From positions 930,001-994,000 of the forward strand of contig JAOTOL010001655.1 of NCBI GenBank assembly GCA_034440575.1: a stretch of DNA of 64,000 nt, given 5' to 3'. The stretch's first letter is position 1, and each line of letters starts with the position of its first letter. Below, piece after piece: positions 33,246 through 45,129 of this stretch. A model generated the notes under the pieces. The model saw nothing but the letters and a program-made list of their open reading frames with translations, made no database searches and was not told the origin of the DNA. The DNA comes from Imbricaverruca yamaguchii. Lineage: Eukaryota > Arthropoda > Thecostraca > Neoverrucidae. A program made the translations under genes and the position numbers.

Positions 33246-34635
33246 GCGGCTCACGTCGCTGGGTCGCCGTGATTTGGTGGGCTATAGCTAGGCTACGTTC
33301 AGTCAGGTTAGGCTATTTTAGGTGACTATGTTGGCAAAGAAGACATTCACTTCACTATATGCACTCAGGTTGCAAACATGGCATGCACTGGTGAGCCCAA
33401 CTGTCAGGCTTCAGTGGTGCCAAGCCTGTTTGGGAGTGGCCAAATAGGTCCCGGTTGCCGATGTTGCGGCAGTGGCCTCGTCCGATCTGGAATCCAATGT
33501 GAGTGGGATATTTTTGTCACAAGAAATGCAATAAATTGAACTTGTCTTCATGAAATGCTCTTATTTATTAAATATAAATAATGAATATGTGGTTCAAGAT
33601 GGTGGGAAGGCAGATAACTGCAATGTACTACTGTTTTATCCACCAGTGATGTTATAGCAAACGATATTTAAAAGAAACGTGCGTAAACTATAACCTCTGT
33701 TAGGTTGCTCCCAGAAGCACCAATTTGTGAAGTCATCTATTTTTCAGAATAATACATGTACCCAATGTACATAATATTCAAGGAAGCGTCTATTAAAGGA
33801 GAGAAAGTGGAAACTGCTGCACTCGAACTTTGAACAGTTATCATTCCTGAAGCGAAATTTACAAGCATGCAGTAGAACAGTCACTACCCTGCGATTTCAC
33901 TGTTGGTGGGATTTAGCTGATCAGGACAGACCACCAGACGCGTCCGTTCCGGTCTGCAGAACTGTACAGCCGTGATGGCCCTGTGAGGTGCTGATGGCAT
34001 TGGTCTGGTCTGATCAGACTACGTGAGCTCCGGTCTGCAGAACTATGCATTGCAGTTGGTAGTAAGCCAGCCGATTCAATTAGCTGAGTTTGAATTAATT
34101 TTATAACTTCATTACAATGTTGAGCTTCCGATGTCTTGTGCCAGTATATGCGGACCGCGATTTTCCAGGTTTCAGTGAGCTGTTCATGCTTTCAGAAGGT
34201 GTTTGTGTTGCGGTCGTTCATGTGATCAACAGATGTGGACTGCTCTTCAGTGGGCTCCCTGACTGTGCATATCCATGTTTATCTTCAATATTTGCAGTAA
34301 AATGTGATGCCGCAGTGTTCATCTTTGAAACATGACTTGGAGGTAGCCAGGTTAAGAAGAATTGTTATTGATTTGATAAGAACGAAATTACCTTCGACAG
34401 TAAATATGATTTTAAAGTGTATTTCATTTAACAGCATCCTGAAGAACATCTTTCTCTCATTGAGTCATTTTGCTCCTCTAGCAAAAACAAACACGACGTT
34501 TTCGATCTGACACCGACGCTACACATAAATCTGAAGGATAGCATAAATAATACGCCAGCCTTTGCGCTATATTTTAAACACAATTGTCTGCATGCTGCGA
34601 GATGCTTTCGCAAGACTTGCTAACCAAACGCTTAA
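33246..34635. other. Gene-free stretch
   Basis: No gene recognised. CCGGTCTGCAGAACT occurs twice (about 33952 and 34031). Confidence 0.4.
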
Positions 34636-34722
34636 TGCGATGACAATGTGATGACAATGTGATGGAAATGTGATGGAAATGTGATGACAATATGATGACA
34701 ATGCGATGACAATGTGATGAAG
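34636..34722. repeat. 12-bp GATGACAATGTG repeat, 7 copies
   Basis: Clean 12-base step with A/G variants; four codons long, so both strands stay open. Confidence 0.9.
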
Positions 34723-35028
34723 TAGGCGGCGCAGAAGGCGTGCGATCCAGTTGCGCTGGTGTGTGCTAGACTGGGTAGTCGAAGGGAACAGGGCAGAAAG
34801 AGGCTCCATTTGAATAATAAAACCACAATGGCAACTACATTGACCTCAACAGCTTATCGTATTTTCTAACTCATATATTTTCACATACAAATATGATATT
34901 TGTACCTCCGCGGATTTCCATTTATTGCATCGAAGTTAGCTCCCTCTTAAGAAAGCAGCAGGTAATGGAACCAGAAATGAGCAATATCAAAACTGCACTG
35001 TAAGATGTGCTGGTAAATTCAATCTAAG

Positions 35029-35300
35029 CATCTAGACGAATTGAAGCAGCTCTGCTTAATAGACCAGAAGGTCGTGGAGTAACCTCAGATGAAAGTAGAC
35101 GTCGAAGGGAACAAAGTAACGCTGCAGAGGGTGTTCTATCGGCAGCTTTCATTTCACCTGATGCTGCGATAGAAATCCTACAGGGTCGTCCTGATGATGG
35201 TGGCGATGTTGTAGGCTTCCTGTCAGCTCGGCTAGTCACACCAATGCTGGACGCTACACCGAATCCTGGCTTGATCACGTGGCATGCACAGGCAGCCTCT
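35029..35300 (+). CDS. Putative internal exon, unrecognised protein
   Basis: A 272-bp stretch is open on plus in one frame (codons in register with AGA at 35034) and shows strong three-base periodicity, with G or A frequent in codon position one. It is preceded by an AG (ATTCAATCTAAG ending at 35028) and followed by GTGAGC at 35301-35306, a good donor match. The frame itself stays open to TGA at 35352-35354. The peptide starts Arg/Glu-rich (RRIEAALLNRPEGRG, then SRRRREQSNAAEG) and continues FISPDAAIEILQGRPDDGG and FLSARLVTPMLDATPNPG. It has no ATG near its start, so it is easily missed. I do not recognise the family. It could be a host exon or part of an unknown transposon. A minus-strand ORF in another register also exists (35024-35314) but has weaker codon structure. 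Confidence 0.45.
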
Positions 35301-35354
35301 GTGAGCTTGTGCATAACATGGACATTGATTATGCATTTATATTATGGGTCCTGA

Positions 35355-36754
35355 TTAGCTTACTATGTGTTGTAATACGCTGCTGACAATTTGGAAGGGT
35401 CGGCTCATTAGTCACCACTCGACCAAGCTGCTATTAACTCGCAAGCTGAAGAGGTGAGGTAAGATACGGAAATAATGTCCCGATTGATATTTTACATTGT
35501 CAAACAACTAATTGCACCGATCATCCTGATGCAATTCATAAGCAATATAATGCATCTTGAATGTATCAGTGCAATATTATAACCATGCTATTGGAAAAGA
35601 AGCTTGAGCAAACATATAACAATTTCTGATTGGAATGACTTCGTGCGTGCCAGTTACGCAATTATGTCTGTACTCGTCATGGGGCCTAGTCAGTAAACGT
35701 ACCGATGGCCATGCTTACAGCCAGCTACGTATCACCGAATCTAAATTCAAGCATGCTCTGCGCTTTTTCCTAATGCAGCGGAAAATCTCGGTGTGTCAAA
35801 GCACTGGCAGATCAGTTTGAAACATGTCCCTGCGATTCGGCAGATATTTCTAGAAGCTGAGAAATTTGCACACGAAGCCCCAGTTGTACAAGATCGCAAT
35901 GGGATCTGTGGTTCTTGAAACATTGGAGGAATGCGGGAACAGCGTTTTGTAGAAGTACTAAGGTCGGTCAAAAATGAATCATCTGAGAAAAAGTTGTCCC
36001 CGCTCCCCATGAGATATCAGAGGGCTTCCGTAATTTTGACATTGAGGAAGTGTGAAATGTACTGTGGTCAATCATGCGGACATGCTAATCCGCAATCACA
36101 TAAACTTGGTCATTTGAACATTTTATGACATTTTACGACATGCACGTGGTCATAAAATGTATTGTGGTCCAGCTTGCCGGCATGATGGGCTGAATACTGA
36201 ACTTAATATATTTTCTGTTACTGCCTATACCATGCAAATTCATCGCTGTGCTTTTCTATGACGGTAAAAAATTCACATTTGCCTTGTAGTATAATAGTGA
36301 CATTTCTGGTACTTACTATAAATGATACCTCTGGCAAATAACGATAATTACAGGCACATTATACGTACAAATATATGCCCAGAAGTACTCAACATTAACA
36401 TTTTGGACATGAGCCAGTGTGCAAGAGCAGCCATGGATCACCAAGTTCAGCTAAAAACCCAAACATTCAACGGACAATGTGGAAGGAAGCAAGCATACTG
36501 GAAGGATGCGTGTATGCGTGCTAGGTGCATACGTGGAAGGAAATTACTGTATTCTCCGGAACAACAACCCGATCTTCACCAATAGCAAAGCGTTTGCAAA
36601 GTCAACACCTGTGGGTTGTTGAAATCAAATTGTTCAAATTGGAAAGAGGGATGGGCAATGTCAATATCTGGCAAGACTTCAAAATACTGGCAATCTGACA
36701 AGATCCGATCATACTTTTTATGGCATGGAGCAAGCCTGTTCCACGTGGCAAGGG
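35355..36754. other. Gene-free stretch
   Basis: Several 60-90 aa ORFs overlap on both strands. None has a family signature I trust, and no tandem repeat is present. Confidence 0.4.
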
Positions 36755-37023
36755 GTTCCACAACCATTGCGTGAGAAGAAATATACGACCTTCAATATAC
36801 TAGAAGGTGCTGAGTTTACATCAAAAGTAACGTTAATGATAATGCTGTATTACTCAGTACAATAATACAGTATAATCCTTGAGTAGTACAGTATAATCCT
36901 TAACGTTACTTTTGATGTAAACTCAGCACCTCCTGGTATATTGAAGGTCGTATATTTCTTCTCGCGCAATGTCTAAAACCCAGAAGCATCTAAGAGCCAT
37001 TCTTCGTTGTGTTCCACAACCAT
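36755..37023. mobile_element. Foldback/MITE-like hairpin with 13-bp direct repeats
   Basis: Arms 36765-36836 and 36900-36971 are 72-bp inverted repeats with three mismatches. A 63-base loop between them has its own direct repeat (ACAGTATAATCCTT twice). An exact 13-bp direct repeat GTTCCACAACCAT lies at 36755-36767 and 37011-37023, as a target duplication would. About 40 bases separate the right arm from the right copy, so boundaries are not fully symmetrical. No protein is encoded. Confidence 0.7.
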
Positions 37024-38600
37024 GTCACATTCGATTTGTCAGTCACCAATGGTGTTCAATAGGAGGAACTTTGCCAGCATATATGTCAGTATTTATGTAG
37101 ACGAACTATCTTTGGATCTCAATAGGAGTGGCGTTGGCTGTCATCATCTTCAGAGCTTGAACCACATATCGTGTGCTGACGGCATGCTGCTGTGGCTTTC
37201 TACTACATTTGGCTGACAAAAACTTCTGGATTTATGCTATTGGTATGTGAATGACCACAACATTTCTTATGATACAAGGGAAAGAGTATGCATGGTAATG
37301 CTACCCATACCGTATCATGAGGCCCTGCTCCTTGCATTAACGTTGTGTAGAAATTAGTTCATGCATGTGAAAGAGCATAGATACTTCGGCTTCTTGATAG
37401 AGCTAGCTCGTACAGAACTTGTGATAATGAGGAGATAAGACAACAACATCTCTTTCTATGCTGCGAGGCCCATTCACCGACGAAGAAGTTTGGAAGTGCT
37501 CGTATCAGGTTTAGGAATACTTGAGCGTATCAACTGTACAAATATTCATTCATGGTATTTGTTTCGAGTATTTGTATGATAAAAGTTCGAAGTGTGTCGC
37601 AACAATGAAACACGTATGTGTTTTGGATATGATAAATTATGCAGTGTATCAGTAATGTCTGTGAATGAAAGTATCGTCCCTTGAAACGACACGTAGAAAC
37701 ATTTTTAGCCTTTGTACTCGATCGCCAACGCACCCCCTAAATCATGGAATAGCTTCCTCCCAGTGATTTAGCATGTCACCATCCTCCCAATCTTCGATCC
37801 GAAAAGGATGGTTGAAATCATTCATGTTCTACGAGATACTGACCGTTGCATTGGGCACAAAACATTGTTTATCTGTCTGCCCGACCGTCTGATCTATTTC
37901 CATAACATCCATCTGTCCATCTGGTGTTTCGGGCACTACCCACCACATTTTTCTGAGGATCAATTCCGGTCAAGGCAACATAAGCCTCTCCAAGAAATAG
38001 CTTTGATGCATGCTGTCCACATTGGTACCGACACGGTAACCATACGCCGGGGATAGCTGTCTTTTGCTGGAACCCAGCGTGAGGCTTTGCATGATATCTC
38101 GCAACTTTGAACTATCATCACGGTTACGATAAAGTTTCCCAACCTGGTGAAATGAACAATTTAGCATGTATTATAGTTCACGCAAACCAACGCAGGACGT
38201 GTACCATTGCGTTGGATTTAGAAAATGACAAAACGTTTGTTGTTGGCTCGTCCATTGACTTCTCTCCTAACTTCCATCAGTACCAAACATGCGACAATCA
38301 TAGGCACGGGCCTATGTATCGACAATACCGTGCTGTGTTTGTATGGTGCCTATGCACCCACAGCAGAGACACCCAAACGCCTGTATGCATCAATGCGAAG
38401 CCCGTTCATGAAATTCCACTGCCATCTTTTAAAAATGCAAACTAGAAGCAATAGCTTGCGCTTAATCTGATGCTGGAATCGGACCAAGTACAGCAGGTGT
38501 CTCGTTTCAAAACCTGCGGAGCACCAATTCCGTTGATAATTACCATACATAGCAGGCAAATACAAACCCTTTAGCAGATGTGCATACAGGCCCAGATACA
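37024..38600. other. Gene-free stretch
   Basis: Unique AT-rich DNA. Short ORFs show no family resemblance. Confidence 0.4.
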
Positions 38601-38619
38601 CTCGGATCATGGCTCTACG

Positions 38620-38707
38620 CGGGAGTGGTATTGAGTGTGTGATGGGAGTGGGGTGGAGTGGGGTGGGGGGTGTGGTGGGGGTCTGGATGGGGTGGGATGG
38701 GGGTTGT
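38620..38707. repeat. G-rich GGGGTGGGG tract
   Basis: Runs of three or more G separated by T, TG or TGGA on plus. It has the layout of a G-quadruplex former. Confidence 0.7.
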
Positions 38708-38859
38708 TTCCCCAACAATGATTCAGTTGACCGTTACCGATGCCCTCAGGATTTAACATGGAGCCATTTGGAAATATTCAAATGTTGAGGATCCCTATGC
38801 AAATGCATGCAGGCACCTCCCCGACACAGATCGACGTCACAAAATGTCGCCCTAGTGTT

Positions 38860-39150
38860 CCTGTGTATTCACCATACTATCAGTGTATCTGTGTAGCTAC
38901 CCGTGATACTAGTATCCCTGCATATTCGTCCGTACTGCTAGTGCCTTTGTGTAGTCGCCTGCGTTGTTAGTGCCTCTGTGTAACCGCCTTTGCTACTTCT
39001 GTCTTTGTGTAATTGTCTGCACTACCAGTGTGCTGTATAGCCACCTTTGCTTCTAGTCTCCTTATGTAGTCGTCCGCGCTACTAGTGTCTCTGTGTAGTC
39101 ACCGGTGCTAGTAGTGCCCTGTGTAGTCGCTCCGCTACTAGTGCACCATC
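38860..39150. repeat. 29-bp minisatellite, about 10 copies
   Basis: TGTGTAGTCGCC...CTACTAGTGCCT recurs at 28-29 bases (38949, 38978, 39007, 39035, 39064, 39093, 39121). Copies are moderately diverged. Confidence 0.88.
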
Positions 39151-39389
39151 GTGGCACGACGAGCGTGACGTATAGGCGGTACGACTGCTATGGGTAAACT
39201 ATGTAGGAGTAAGATGAAGACTAGGATAGGATTGGCATGAAGACATGCCATTGATGTGAGGAAATCCTCACTGGAGTACGTCAGCTAGCTAAGATAAAAA
39301 ATAAATGTAAGATATACACGTGGATGGATATAAGTGCAATAATTTGCACCATGGCCTTGGAAGAGACAAAGTTTAACATTTTGCAGTTC

Positions 39390-39680
39390 CCCGGTGTTGG
39401 AGACGAGCCTGATCCCAGCCGTGTTCTGCCGGCGGGCCTCGGCGTCACCCCAGAGCAACACTTGGCCTGCGGCTGGTTTGCATGCAGCAGATGTTGACAC
39501 GGCTGGGTGTGGGAGATATTCAGCGCTGGACACTGTAAACGGTCCACAGAGCTGCCCTAATCTGGATAAATCAGCGCCAGTTAATTACCAGTCCTGGTCG
39601 GCGAGACAACAAATTAGCACGGCCAAGAGAGCGGGCCGGCTAATATTTTGGCAAAGATAATGGCGGAGAAGGGTGGGATG
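39390..39680. promoter_or_regulatory. Possible conserved non-coding element
   Basis: Mixed-GC unique DNA with GTTTGCATGC, CTAATCTGG, AGTTAATTACCAG and CAAATTAGC, words that resemble POU, Otx and homeodomain sites. No repeat or reading frame explains it. Function is inference. Confidence 0.2.
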
Positions 39681-41326
39681 TAAATGAGGCAAGCAAAGGA
39701 AGGGTTGATGAATAAGGGGATAATGCCGAGGAAATGAGAAAACGTCGCCCGGGAGGGTGGCCAATCCGACCCGGAAAAGCCCCTTGAAAGAAAAAGGAAA
39801 CGGAGTGAGGGCTCTTGAGCGTGTTGTCACCGGCGCGTCTGAGACATCCCGGATCGCTTCCTTCTCACCCAGTGTGCGGCGGGCGAGCAACTTGAGCCGG
39901 CGAGAGGTGTTGTGTATGCAGGCCCACCTTCCCACCGGTCTTATCTTCCGGCCGTGCCTGTTGGCGCGACGCCGATCCGTTTTAGCTGATTGAAGTTCGG
40001 CCTATCCGTTTACGCGGCGTGGCAGCGGCGCCGGACGCCGGCGATTTATGAACCTCGCCCCCGTAAATCTCGTCCCTGCTCCTTATTTGCACGTGCTCAC
40101 AACCGGGCGATAATTGTTGACCGGCCGGGTGGTCGACAGCGGCGGCGCGACGGCAGCGGCAGGCCATCGACGGGAGAGGGGCACGCGCTGTCGGAGGCGG
40201 CAGCCGGCCATTGTCCACTGTGATTGCGGCCCGGCCGGCCGCCCGCCGGATTACCGCGGCCTAATGAAATGATGCCCGGCAAGCGGATGGTGATGAGCAC
40301 CGCCCGGCGAAACATTGAGACGGATCGCCGCGAGGGGCGGCCGGCCGGGGTCGCGTCGCCGTCGATGATCCGGCCGGCGGTGCCGGCGGCGGCGGCGGCG
40401 GCGGACCGGACCGGACCGGACCAGACCGGGTGAGCCGAGCGGGCCGAGCGGGGCCGCACCGGTTGCCGGCCGGCGCGACGGCGGAAGCGGGCGGCGGCGA
40501 CATTTGCATGCCGGCCGGCCGATTTGCATGCGGGCGCCGATCTGTCGCCGATAAGCAACGCGCAAACAGAGCGCGGCGCGGCGGCCGCCGGCCGCGCCGG
40601 CGTCTGCGCCGTTTGTTAGTCGTGCGCCGGCGGCCGTTACTCGGCTAATCAGATCCGCATCTTGCCATTGTGCATGCAAATGAGATACAATTTGATGAGT
40701 ATTTTCTGTCGCATGAGAAATGCGGTGGCGACGTCTGTCGGCGGTCGGCGGCGGCGCCGTCCCCGCCGGCCATCCATCGCCGCCCGGCCGACAGGTGGCA
40801 TGTTTGGAGCGCAGTATGTATGCGATATTAGGCGGCCGGTGTCGGTACCGCCGCGCCGGAACACCTGAGCCGACGCCGGTGCGCCAGCGGGTGGTGACTG
40901 GCGCACGAGGCGCCAGCTGTACGCGGCGCGGCCGGCCTCCCGGCCGCGCGGTGTACCCGCCGCCGCATTACCCGACCCGGCGAGGCGACAGCTGTGTGAG
41001 TCGGCCGTTCATCTCGCGCCGCCATCCGTTACGTCAGCCGACGTCGCCGGCAACATTTGAGCTTGTCGGCGAAACCGACTCCCGTCTTAATTTGGTGCGG
41101 CCGGGCGCGGGCCGGGCATTGCTATGCACCGGCGTCACCGAGCGGGCACCCGCCGGGCGGCGCTGCGCCCAGACGGCGTGTTGGCCGTGTCCAGCCTGAC
41201 TGGCGGCAACGTGTTCAGATTATCGCGGTGTCGCCGGCGGACGGTGCGACGGTGGCGATTGATGGGGGCGGGTCTGGTGAGGTATGTCGCCCGCTGGACT
41301 GTACACCTGAGGTGGCGCTCGACGGC
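39681..41326. other. CpG-island-like GC-rich segment
   Basis: Very high CpG with repeated GGCCGG and CGGCGG words, including a short CGG run at 40382-40410 and GGACC repeats after it. ORFs of up to 159 aa on both strands are Arg/Pro/Ala-rich and follow from composition. No transcription start or exon is identified. CpG depletion is not apparent, unlike the AT-rich flanks. Confidence 0.6.
40502..40681. promoter_or_regulatory. Three octamer (POU-type) motifs
   Basis: ATTTGCAT lies at 40502-40509 and 40522-40529, exactly 20 bases apart, and its reverse complement ATGCAAAT at 40674-40681. All are in CpG-island sequence where AT octamers are unlikely by composition. A fourth lies at 57801-57808 in another GC island. 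Binding by POU factors is inference. Confidence 0.3.
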
Positions 41327-41545
41327 GTGAGCAGCACTCTTCCACTGAGTTCCCTGGTGGCTCGCTAACTCTCCCGACCTGGCAACAGGTCGGAAAGACG
41401 GTGTGAGCAGCACTCCCCCACTGAGATGCCGCCAGTACGCTAACCCTCCCGACCTGGCAACAGGTCAGAAAGACGGTGTGAGCAGCACTCCCCCCCCCCA
41501 CTGAGATGCCGCCAGTACGCTGACCCTCCCGACCACAGCAACAGG
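41327..41545. repeat. ~75-bp tandem repeat, 3 copies
   Basis: GTGAGCAGCACT starts units at about 41327, 41402 and 41478. Each has CCCGACCTGGCAACAGGTC, itself an imperfect palindrome. The third unit has an expanded C run. Confidence 0.88.
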
Positions 41546-41571
41546 CCACACTTGTGGTGAACATGAGGGTG

Positions 41572-41705
41572 TTATTCGGCAGTCCGGACAGTGCTCCGAG
41601 CAGCGGACAGGACAGTGCTCTGGGCAGGGTCCGGACAGTGGTCCGAGCAACTGTCCGGACAGTGTTCCGGGCAGTGTTCCAGGCAGCGGTCCAGGTGGCG
41701 GACCG
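41572..41705. repeat. GGACAGTGYTCC short repeat
   Basis: Irregular 16-22 base units with GGACAGTG and TCCGGGCAG cores, about seven copies. Confidence 0.7.
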
Positions 41706-42365
41706 ACCACCAGACTACTCTCAAGACAACTTGTAGCCGCTGTTGCTCAGCGAATCCAATGGTGCGATTGATCTCACCAGTAATGCAGACGCACTGGGTG
41801 ATACCACTTCTTCTGTAAACAGTAGCATGTCACATAGATGACCTCGCTGGGCGACATACCCAACCTATAAGGGGTCTTTCGACATTTACAGACCATGCTC
41901 TGCATTGATGCAAAAAGCCACGCACACATCGGTCAGGGAATATGGCAGATTAGCTATCCGTCGACCAGAGTATGTGACAGGTTAGCTATCCGTCGGCCAA
42001 GGTGTGTGACAGGTTAGCTCATCTTATGCAATCCTTGTAGAGTAAAGAAGGTGTGTGGGCGTGCAGACCACTTTTATTTTGGAGGTAGAAGAACGCTTCT
42101 GAGGCAAAACCCCAGAAAATTGAACTTGTCTGGAGGGGTCGAGAAAGCAGGTTGTCTAGCGGTATTTTCAACAATCCAGCGGTGTCATGAGTGCATATAT
42201 TCACAAATGTCGAGGTTATGCAAATACTTCTACACATAAGGGTAAAATCATACAACTTCTGTATGTGTTCCTACGAAGTAGCTTACACGATTGGATGGAA
42301 TGTGTGAGAAATTGTAATGGTTTTCATCGAGTATGTGGCAGCTCAGGAAACTTTTGCACGTCTGA
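41706..42365. other. Gene-free stretch with a 32-bp triplicate
   Basis: GTTAGCTATCCGTCG-type units recur at 41950, 41982 and about 42014. Otherwise unique. Confidence 0.45.
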
Positions 42366-42600
42366 CGCTATGTTCTGACGCTCTGCTCTGACGCTTTGAT
42401 GGCAGTACTGCATACTCCAATTCCCTGATGGCAGTGCTGTATACTCTGACGCTCTGATAGCAGTACTGTGTACGCTGAGACGCTCTGATGGCAGTACTGT
42501 ATACTCTGACGCTCTGATGGCAGTACTGTATACTCTGACGCTCTGATGGCAGTACTGTGTACTCTGACGCTATGATGGCAGTACTGTATATCATTGTACT
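42366..42600. repeat. 29-bp minisatellite, about 8 copies
   Basis: GATGGCAGTACTGTATACTC starts units at 42487 and 42516; clean 29-base step. Confidence 0.92.
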
Positions 42601-43465
42601 GAAGCTCAATGCAATGCATTTGAATGGTATGTAACTGAGCGGTTAGACTATGAATTCAACCTCGTGCAGCATTGGGAACTCTGATAGGCGTCGCCCCATT
42701 TTCCCAGAATAGACTGATAACAAAGAGGAGAACCGTCAGTTCGCTGCGAAATTAAGCACATTTATAATAAAATTGCAATGCCAGTTTCGTGTGCTTTGCA
42801 AAGCTACCAAATAGCCAGTCAGTACGACAGCGCATTAGCTTGTTTACAAACTGCATTAGAGGCTCTAATGGCTGGCAGAGAGGGGTAGTTGACATCAGAT
42901 AGTGTGTGATCAAAGCGGGTGGGCTTCGTCACTCGGACAAAGGATGGCTCTGATTTCGTCCACGGCGACGATACATCGCCGACGATGGCGCAGACGCCGC
43001 TTTTGTCTTCCGACTCAATTATTTCTAAGATAAAAGGAGGCGGATGATAGATGAGATCGAATTAAATCAGTACTTCTCGATACTTCAATATAGTCTGTCG
43101 TGCTCATGTAAAATTCATAACCAAGATGGCGGTTGATCCAGCCGGCAAGCAATAACGTCGTCTGAAAAATAAACACCACCACCGTCGACACTATAATTTG
43201 GTGGTCTCTTATAAAGCCTTCCGGAATAAAATGCTGAGAATAGAGCAGCAAACGGGGTTCAGTTTCTGTGACTTCCTTGGGAAATATATGAACTGAAATG
43301 CCGCTCTAAACTGGTGGCAGTATTTAATTCTTACATAGTTATACTAATCTTCCTTTGGTTCCACTCGGTGAATGCCTGAAGACCACATCTTCCTTCGTTG
43401 CTAGGGAAGCAGAGCCCCTGTCGATCGATGTAAGTATGAGCTCATAATGCATGTGGCCGTTCCAA
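42601..43465. other. Gene-free stretch
   Basis: Unique DNA; no gene recognised. Confidence 0.4.
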
Positions 43466-43845
43466 TTACTTCCAGCCTACTGCACCAGCGATCATAGGAG
43501 TGGTATTGCTGTCAAACGTACTGCACCAGCGGTCAGAGGATCGGAATTGCTACCAAGCTTACTGCACCAGCTGTCAGAGGAGTCGTACTGTTGCCAAACG
43601 TACTGCACCAGCGGTCAGAGGGGTGGTATTGCTGCCAAACGTACTGCACCAGGGGTCAGAGGGGTGGAATTGCTGCCAAACGTACTGCACCAGCGGTCAG
43701 AGGGGTGGTATTGCTGCCAAACGTACTGCACCAGCGGTCAGAGGGGTGGAATTGCCACCAAATTTACTGCACCAGCGGTCAGATGATTCGAATTGCTGCC
43801 AAACTTACTGCACCCGCGGTCAGAGGAGTCGTACTGCTGCCAAAA
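43466..43845. repeat. 41-bp minisatellite, about 9 copies
   Basis: CTGCCAAACGTACTGCACCA starts units at 43632 and 43673, a 41-base step. ORFs of 98-141 aa across it are repeat translations. Confidence 0.93.
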
Positions 43846-44137
43846 CATGGTTTCACATCGACAGCGCATCAACAGAGCTTCATGTGAGTTCGCGACACAG
43901 CCAGCTTCAAACCGGGTCCCTGTGACTAACGAGACCCATTCTTTATCTGCATGGTTAAAGCGACATCACGAAGACGAGTGTATGCGTCACAATGGACAAC
44001 CCGCGGCTAAATGAGCCGACGGATACGCCACAGTGCACGGACAACTACTCGACAACCCCTTCCTGTTCCCTCCATTAGACAATCGTATGCTTAATAATAG
44101 CAATCAATGACGACGTTCTCCAGACAGGGAGAAAGGA

Positions 44138-44322
44138 AGAGGGAGAGAGAGAGAGAGAGATATAGAGTGAAAGAGAAAGAGAGAGAGGGGGAAGAGAGAG
44201 AGAGAGAGGGAGAGAGAGAGAGGGGGAGAGAGACAGAGAATGAGAGTGAAAGGGTGAGAGAGAGGGAGGGATAGAGAGAGGGAGGGATAGAGAGAGAGAA
44301 AGAGAGAGAGAGAGAGAGGGGG
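44138..44322. repeat. (GA)n-rich microsatellite
   Basis: Purine-only GA/GGGA sequence on plus, about 185 bases with few interruptions. Confidence 0.93.
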
Positions 44323-45129
44323 GACGCCCGTCAGCCAATTGAGCTTATTCGAACATGAGAGGAAGGATCCGCTACAGACTTTTGTTTACGGATCCACCTA
44401 TAGGCATTGGTAAGGGACAGTTGGGGGGGGGTGCGTGACTTCATGGCCCATTGATATTTCCAACACGTTGAATTCCGGGGCTGCAACAGATTTCGGGAAG
44501 TGTGGTCTGCTTGCTCGGTCCACCACGTACATCAAATCAGCCAGTTGGTTCTGCTATTGTGCCGGTTCGTAGTACATTATCGGCACTTCATCAGCGTTGG
44601 TCAGGGACAGCGTTGGTAACGGGCGAGGGGACGGCGGATACCCTGACAGCTGTGTGAAATGGGAGTATGCACATTTGAGTGGATTGGGTTTAGAGAGCCA
44701 TTTCTCATGAAGTCAACAATGTCACAGGTTAAAGGCATCATTTCACCAAAGGAACCATCATACGGAGATCGACCCTCGGAATTTCTTTGAACTTTGAGGG
44801 TGCGGTTTTGAAGAAAAAATAAATATTTTCAATAACCTTGCTACACCACTAACCGAGAAAGGAACCAAGGCAATCTCATTTGCATCCCATGCGATGAATT
44901 CCTCTTCTACCAATATAGCAGCCTTCTTTATAAATATAGCAATATACTAATGCTTTCACAATTTTCGGAACCATCTGCATTACATGAAAAGAAAGCAAAC
45001 AACCATGGAACAGACACAATTCATGGCCCAGCATATTCACCATTTACGCACACGTGCCCTACGAGCAGAGCTCCATCCACAGCAGGGCCATGCCGCCTAG
45101 AACTCTTGCTTCGAGGCACCTCGGGACTT
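44323..45129. other. Gene-free stretch
   Basis: Unique DNA; nothing recognised except a G run at 44423-44431. Confidence 0.4.

Noticed and set aside
36440..36770. Tc1-like transposase remnant
   Set aside because: A weak NNNPIFTNSK-like match to the QDNNPKHT block was not backed by neighbouring motifs.
39681..41326. Possible proteins in the GC-rich island (up to 159 aa)
   Set aside because: Arg/Pro/Ala-rich on both strands, as CpG-dense DNA gives; no domain or splice structure.
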